A DNA stretch of 8,801 nucleotides from JAFCBV01 sp965370715 (GTDB taxonomy: Archaea > EX4484-52 > B79-G9), in contig CBDUVQ010000040.1 of the NCBI GenBank assembly GCA_965370715.1, forward strand, positions 1 through 8,801, in the 5' to 3' direction. The translations under genes and the position numbers were made by a program. The notes under the pieces were generated by a model that saw only the letters and a list, made by a program, of their open reading frames with translations, did not search any database and was not told the DNA's origin. Positions within the stretch are counted from its first letter, which is position 1. Each line of letters begins with the position of its first letter. Below are positions 5,670 through 8,801 of this stretch, piece after piece.

Positions 5670-6152
5670 ATGGTTGACAAAAAAGCAGATGATATTGAGG
5701 AAACAATAAAAGAGGTTCCTGAAGAAACCGTACAGGAAGAACCTGTCATGGAAGAGACAGAAACCGGGGAGCCAGAAGTTCAAGAGACCGACGAGGTACA
5801 GGACGAATCCCTCCCTTTCCCAAACGCAGTTGTCGTGCGCCAGATAAAGAAGGGCGCGCCCGGAAAAATGATTTCTTCTAAAGTAAAGGTTGCCTCAAAC
5901 CAGTTCCTTGGTGAAGTTGTCCAGAGTATTGCAAGAGAAATGAACAGCACGCGGTACTCAATGGTTGAAATGGATGATTTTCTTCGCGCAACAAAACCTT
6001 ACCGCTTTGCAAAAGAGCTTGACAAAGAAAAAGAGCGCGTAGTTGAGGAGCTTGAGAGAATGCGCTCTGACATTGATTCACTTATCCGTGAGTTCCAGCG
6101 CAAGTTCGCGCTCGCAAAAGCGGATGATTTGAGTGTTTTGCAGAAAGAATAA
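5670..6152 (+). CDS. Histone-fold protein with acidic N-terminal tail and C-terminal coiled coil
   Basis: The 160-residue protein has three parts. Residues 1-47 are a disordered, strongly acidic tail rich in Glu and Asp with few aromatic residues. Residues 49-111 look like a histone fold: a short helix LPFPNAVVVRQIKKGA (about 48-63, compare archaeal histones starting LPxAPxxRIIK), a long helix from SSKVKVASNQFLGEVVQ to about residue 93, the loop STRYS (93-97, where archaeal histones have RKT), and helix VEMDDFLRATKPY (99-111). Residues 112-148 form a long charged helix with heptad-like spacing (ELDKEKERVVEELERMRSD), probably a coiled coil. It is probably a DNA-binding or DNA-bridging chromatin protein in the cytoplasm. 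Assignment is by pattern only; a generic coiled-coil protein is the alternative. It favours CGC Arg codons, like truD. Confidence 0.6.
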   Translation: MVDKKADDIEETIKEVPEETVQEEPVMEETETGEPEVQETDEVQDESLPFPNAVVVRQIKKGAPGKMISSKVKVASNQFLGEVVQSIAREMNSTRYSMVEMDDFLRATKPYRFAKELDKEKERVVEELERMRSDIDSLIREFQRKFALAKADDLSVLQKE

Positions 6153-6197
6153 GTCGTTCTGTTGCTGAAAATTAGTTAGCCTTCGCTATGCAAACTC

Positions 6198-6205
6198 TTT
6201 ATAAT
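6198..6205 (+). promoter_or_regulatory. TATA box of truD
   Basis: TTTATAAT is centred about 24.5 nt upstream of the ATG at 6226, giving a leaderless transcript. It lies in the loop edge of an 8-bp inverted repeat (GTTGCTGA 6161-6168, TCAGCAAC 6205-6212). Confidence 0.55.
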
Positions 6206-6225
6206 CAGCAACACGAAAAAATAGT

Positions 6226-7365
6226 ATGGACTATATTCTAAAATACATCCCAGAAGACTTCATAGTCGAGGAAATAACCCCCAATGGCGAATTTCTTGAA
6301 ATCAACAAAAAATATTCTTATTCTAAAGGCGAAGGAAAATTCCTGCACGCTGTTCTTGAAAAGCGCAATATAGACACAATGCAGGCTGCGCAAAAAATAT
6401 CGCTCGCACTCGGTGCGCGCCCGGAAAGAATTACCTATGCAGGCGTCAAGGACAAACAGGCAGTGAGCGCGCAAAGAATCTCTTTTTATAAAGTAGAAAA
6501 AGAATCTGCTGAAAAAATAAGCATCCCGAACATTAAAATCTCGCTGACTGGGCGCGGCGACAAGATTGCTCTTGGAATGCTCTTTGGAAACCGCTTTACA
6601 ATCACGCTTCGAAACATTGAAGGAAAACCTGAAAAAATAAAGAGTGATATAGAGTCCTCTACGAAAAAGGTGAATGGATATTTCCCTAACTACTTCGGCC
6701 CCCAGCGCTTTGGCACAACAAGGCCTGTGAGCGCAATCTGCGGAAAACTCATTCTACAAGGAAAATTTAAAGAAGTAGTTGAAACATACATCTGCAAAAC
6801 ATTTGATGGCGAGCCGGATGATATCAAAAAGATAAGGCGCACTGCAAAGAAAGACAGGAATAAAGCGCTCGCACTCTTTCCAAGAAAATACGCCTATGAG
6901 CGCGCTATGCTCGCACATCTTATTGAGCGCCCTGATGATTATATCAGCGCACTCAGGCGCCTCCCGCCAGGCCTGCAAAAGATGCTCGTCCACGCATACC
7001 AAAGCCAGATATTCAATGAAGCACTAAAGCTAATGGAAAAAGACAACTTATTTGATCCTACGCTTGAAATTCCTTTGGTTGGAAGCACTTATACAGCGCG
7101 CATCTTTGAGACTCCGGCAGACAAGTATATCAAAAAGATTCTGAAAAAAGAGAAAATCAAGCCAGAGAACTTCAACATAAAGGAGTTTCCTGAAATATCA
7201 TCTGAAGGAAACTCAAGAAAAGCATTTGAAAAAATACATGATTTTGAAGTTCTGAAAATCGCAAAAGACGAAGTATTCGAAAAAAAACAAAAAGTTGTCT
7301 TGCGCTTTAAGCTGGCAAAGGGTTGTTATGCTACGGTGTTGCTTCAAAGGGTGCTTGATTCCTGA
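6226..7365 (+). CDS. truD: tRNA pseudouridine synthase D
   Basis: Isomerises a uridine to pseudouridine in tRNA (position 13 in the characterised members). The 379-residue protein carries the TruD hallmarks in order: DFIVEEI (11-17), YAGVKDKQAVSAQRIS (71-86) with catalytic Asp76, GNRFTITLRN (121-130), PNYFGPQRFG (154-163), HAYQSQIFNEAL (256-267) and a closing KGCYATVLLQRVL (365-377). The segment between the two PUS halves (about 185-255 and 270-325) includes the TRUD insertion. The length is normal for archaeal members and the protein appears intact. The ATG at 6226 fits the TATA spacing. It follows the histone-fold gene by 73 bp on the same strand but with its own promoter. Confidence 0.95.
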   Translation: MDYILKYIPEDFIVEEITPNGEFLEINKKYSYSKGEGKFLHAVLEKRNIDTMQAAQKISLALGARPERITYAGVKDKQAVSAQRISFYKVEKESAEKISIPNIKISLTGRGDKIALGMLFGNRFTITLRNIEGKPEKIKSDIESSTKKVNGYFPNYFGPQRFGTTRPVSAICGKLILQGKFKEVVETYICKTFDGEPDDIKKIRRTAKKDRNKALALFPRKYAYERAMLAHLIERPDDYISALRRLPPGLQKMLVHAYQSQIFNEALKLMEKDNLFDPTLEIPLVGSTYTARIFETPADKYIKKILKKEKIKPENFNIKEFPEISSEGNSRKAFEKIHDFEVLKIAKDEVFEKKQKVVLRFKLAKGCYATVLLQRVLDS

Positions 7366-7509
7366 ATTTCAAAGAAAAGATGCACACTTATTAACCATAC
7401 CTTATTGGTTTGACCGCCCCGTAGATCATTTCACTGCCATTCGAAACCCTTAAGCGAGCTTGAAATTTTCGGGTATAGGCTTTTCTATCGGCAGCATACT
7501 GACAAGAGA

Positions 7510-7517
7510 CATATAAA
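7510..7517 (+). promoter_or_regulatory. TATA box of the XerA-like recombinase gene
   Basis: CATATAAA is centred about 27 nt before the ATG at 7541, preceded by purine-rich AAGAGA as a possible BRE. No ribosome binding site is seen, so a leaderless transcript is likely. The 175-bp gap before the gene holds no other feature I can name. Confidence 0.55.
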
Positions 7518-7540
7518 CAGCCAATCACCGATAATGCACA

Positions 7541-8362
7541 ATGAACCGCCATATCCAAAAGCTGGAACTTGAACTAAAATCACGAGGGTACTCAAAGAAA
7601 ACTGTCAAGTCGTATCTGTTTCATGTTTCCAAATTTTTAAACAAAACAGGAACAGAACCAAAACCTGAAGAAATACAGAGCTATTTCGTAAACATGGCTG
7701 AAAAATCAGACCCTCGAACAGTGAATCTGCGAATAGCTGCCGTAAAATTCTTCTACAGGCACATACCCAAACAAGAAATAATCATAAACTATATGAAAAG
7801 ACCAAAAAGATTGCCCGAAGTTCTTACAACAGAAGAGACACTTGCAATATTAAAACAAATCAGAAATGCCAAGCATCGTCTCTTAATTAAGGTGATTTAT
7901 GGCTGCGGGCTGAGAGTTTCTGAGGCAACCAACTTGAAAAAGCAGGACTTACGATTTGATGAGGGGTTATTGTATCTAAGGCAGGCAAAAGGCAAGAAAG
8001 ACCGTTTTGTTACGCTTCCAAAATCAATTTCATTCCAGCTTAAATCATATATAGACTCTCGCGCAGACGAAAATCCCTATGTGTTTGACTCGGCAAGAGG
8101 CGGACATCTAACGACAAAATCAATTCAGCTCATAGTACAACAAGCAGCCAAAAAAGCAAAAATCTCAAAAAATATACATGTGCATACTCTTAGGCACAGC
8201 TATGCCACACATCTTCTGGAAAATGGGACAGACATACGGATAATACAAAGGCTACTTGGGCATTCCTCAGTAAGAACAACAGAGATTTATACACACATTT
8301 CGAGCCAACTCATCAGAAATGTAGTCAGTCCATTAGATGTACTTGAAACACACAACATCTAA
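7541..8362 (+). CDS. xerA: XerA-like tyrosine recombinase
   Basis: Site-specific DNA recombinase of 273 residues. An N-terminal SAM-like core-binding domain (about 1-80, LELELKSRGYSKKTVKSYL) is followed by the catalytic domain (about 92-265). All catalytic residues are present: Arg125 (CGLRVSE), Lys150 (AKGKKDR), His215 and Arg218 (HTLRHS), His241 (LLGHSS) and the nucleophile Tyr250 (IYTH). Length and sequence fit archaeal XerA, which resolves chromosome dimers at dif. It lacks the roughly 20-residue insertion that marks integron integrases between the Arg and His boxes. Arg codons are mainly AGA/CGA and the gene is A/T-richer than truD, so it may belong to an acquired element. The palindrome-rich DNA right after it could hold its target sites. 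A specialised integrase is the alternative role. Confidence 0.88.
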   Translation: MNRHIQKLELELKSRGYSKKTVKSYLFHVSKFLNKTGTEPKPEEIQSYFVNMAEKSDPRTVNLRIAAVKFFYRHIPKQEIIINYMKRPKRLPEVLTTEETLAILKQIRNAKHRLLIKVIYGCGLRVSEATNLKKQDLRFDEGLLYLRQAKGKKDRFVTLPKSISFQLKSYIDSRADENPYVFDSARGGHLTTKSIQLIVQQAAKKAKISKNIHVHTLRHSYATHLLENGTDIRIIQRLLGHSSVRTTEIYTHISSQLIRNVVSPLDVLETHNI

Positions 8363-8371
8363 CACATAAAC

Positions 8372-8438
8372 TTCGCATAACACACATACGGGTGCAAGTT
8401 TTACGAACAAAACTTCGTAAAACTTGTTGTTATGCGAA
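8372..8438. repeat. Two-tier inverted repeat directly after the recombinase gene
   Basis: Outer arms TTCGCATAACA (8372-8382) and TGTTATGCGAA (8428-8438) are exact complements. Inner arms CAAGTTTTACGAA (8395-8407) and TTCGTAAAACTTG (8414-8426) are exact complements around a 6-nt loop. Twelve extra bases lie between outer and inner arm on the left, one on the right. In total 24 base pairs form without a mismatch. The outer GCATAAC/GTTATGC matches the integron attC boxes RYYYAAC/GTTRRRY at six of seven positions. Confidence 0.7.
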
Positions 8439-8488
8439 ATTTCGTCCGCCTGTTATCGGTTTTGTACTATGCGCATTGCATTGTTTCA

Positions 8489-8638
8489 ACCACTCGCGCT
8501 TTCGCTTAACTCCATATGGGGGCGAGAAAACATTTCCCCAGTACAGTTTCTAAGAGAAACGTTTTCTAACTCAGAGTTAAACGACATTCGGCTTGTGCCG
8601 GATTAAAATATTAGCAGACATAAAACAGCGCGAGTGGT
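8489..8638. repeat. 12-bp inverted repeat pair, long spacer
   Basis: ACCACTCGCGCT (8489-8500) is the exact reverse complement of AGCGCGAGTGGT (8627-8638). The spacer of 126 bases includes the 8525-8567 hairpin and the left arm of the next inverted repeat. Confidence 0.5.
8525..8567. repeat. Nested hairpin, possibly attC-like
   Basis: AGAAAAC (8525-8531) pairs with GTTTTCT (8561-8567) and inside it GTTTCT (8546-8551) pairs with AGAAAC (8555-8560) around a 3-nt loop. As in the 8372-8438 element, the extra bases (14) are all on the left side. It is flanked by GCTTAAC (8504-8510) and GTTAAAC (8576-8582), which fit RYYYAAC and GTTRRRY exactly at attC-like spacing. Confidence 0.4.
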
Positions 8639-8658
8639 CACGGGTTGCACAAGCCGAA
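8587..8658. repeat. 12-bp inverted repeat pair interleaved with the previous one
   Basis: TTCGGCTTGTGC (8587-8598) is the exact reverse complement of GCACAAGCCGAA (8647-8658), with a 48-base spacer. The left arm is also part of a local near-hairpin (TTCGGC TTGT GCCGGA). Confidence 0.5.
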
Positions 8659-8801
8659 CGACAGCGCTCACTCCCGGGGAGCGGACGAAACTACGGCGCA
8701 TTGTTTCGCGTTGGTCAGCAAGCGCGCCTCCGCATAACATGCAACTTTGCGGTTGCGCTCGGCTAGATAAACCGCCTCGCTCACCCAAATTTTTTGCTGC
8801 G

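Larger units (their letters stand above)
8363..8801. other. Palindrome-rich non-coding region after the recombinase
   Basis: I see no believable gene in these 439 bases. Open frames at 8424-8606 (+) and 8603-8788 (-) have no family resemblance, no promoter spacing and no ribosome binding site. The region holds several exact inverted repeats of 11-13 bp, three copies of CGCATAACA or its complement (8374-8382, 8428-8436, and eight bases plus A at 8731-8739), and turns G/C-rich after about 8625. It resembles recombination-site or cassette DNA more than a terminator region. The element probably continues past the window edge. Confidence 0.5.

Noticed and set aside
7366..7540. tRNA or dif site in the gap before xerA
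   Set aside because: A TTCGAAACC stretch suggested a T-arm, but no matching cloverleaf arms surround it and no dif-like 28-bp palindrome was found.
7541..8362. Calling the recombinase an integron integrase IntI
   Set aside because: The IntI-specific insertion between the Arg box and HxxR box is absent; the spacing fits XerA/XerC/XerD.
8424..8606. 60-codon open frame in the region after the recombinase
   Set aside because: It begins inside the perfect hairpin arms, has no promoter at the usual spacing and no family resemblance.
1..8801. CRISPR arrays, tRNA or rRNA genes, insertion sequences
   Set aside because: No regularly spaced direct repeats, no tRNA T-arm/acceptor pattern and no transposase coding sequence were seen on either strand.

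Overview
The window looks archaeal. The protein set points that way: a tungsten-type aldehyde:ferredoxin oxidoreductase, hexulose-6-phosphate synthase domains, an archaeal/eukaryal-style TruD, a short XerA-like recombinase, a histone-fold protein and a DUF4346-like protein. The promoters agree. Six genes have a TATA-like octamer centred 24-28 nt upstream of the chosen start codon, as expected for leaderless archaeal transcripts; only the histone-fold gene has a clear Shine-Dalgarno sequence. A DPANN-type lineage is a reasonable guess, but no rRNA marker is present to prove it.

Layout: 1-148 is the 3' end of a membrane protein gene. 218-538 (+) encodes a small DUF4346-like protein, whose stop codon directly abuts that of the convergent pyrF (539-1360, -). 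Upstream of pyrF on the same strand is a 1007-residue fusion (1386-4409, -): a full AOR followed by two hexulose-6-phosphate synthase (HPS) domains. Then come a membrane-anchored thermonuclease with a lamin-tail-like C-terminus (4484-5332, -), a 337-bp intergenic stretch with hairpins, the histone-fold protein (5670-6152, +), truD (6226-7365, +), a XerA-like tyrosine recombinase (7541-8362, +), and about 440 bp of palindrome-rich non-coding DNA to the end.

The most striking object is the AOR-HPS-HPS fusion. The two HPS copies have lost complementary catalytic residues. Copy 1 lacks the strand-1 Asp, the strand-6 His and the phosphate loops, but keeps the full DxKxxD motif. Copy 2 keeps everything except the last Asp of that motif. 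In this superfamily that Asp is donated across the dimer interface, so the pattern predicts a pseudodimer with one working and one abandoned active site. HPS run in reverse releases formaldehyde, and AOR-family enzymes can oxidise aldehydes to acids with ferredoxin. The fusion could therefore couple pentose-phosphate production to formaldehyde disposal. The next gene, pyrF, makes UMP and so consumes pentose phosphate through PRPP.

The nuclease and recombinase genes are A/T-richer and use AGA/CGA arginine codons more than AOR-HPS, pyrF, truD and the histone gene, which favour CGC. This, together with the flanking palindromes, hints at acquisition.
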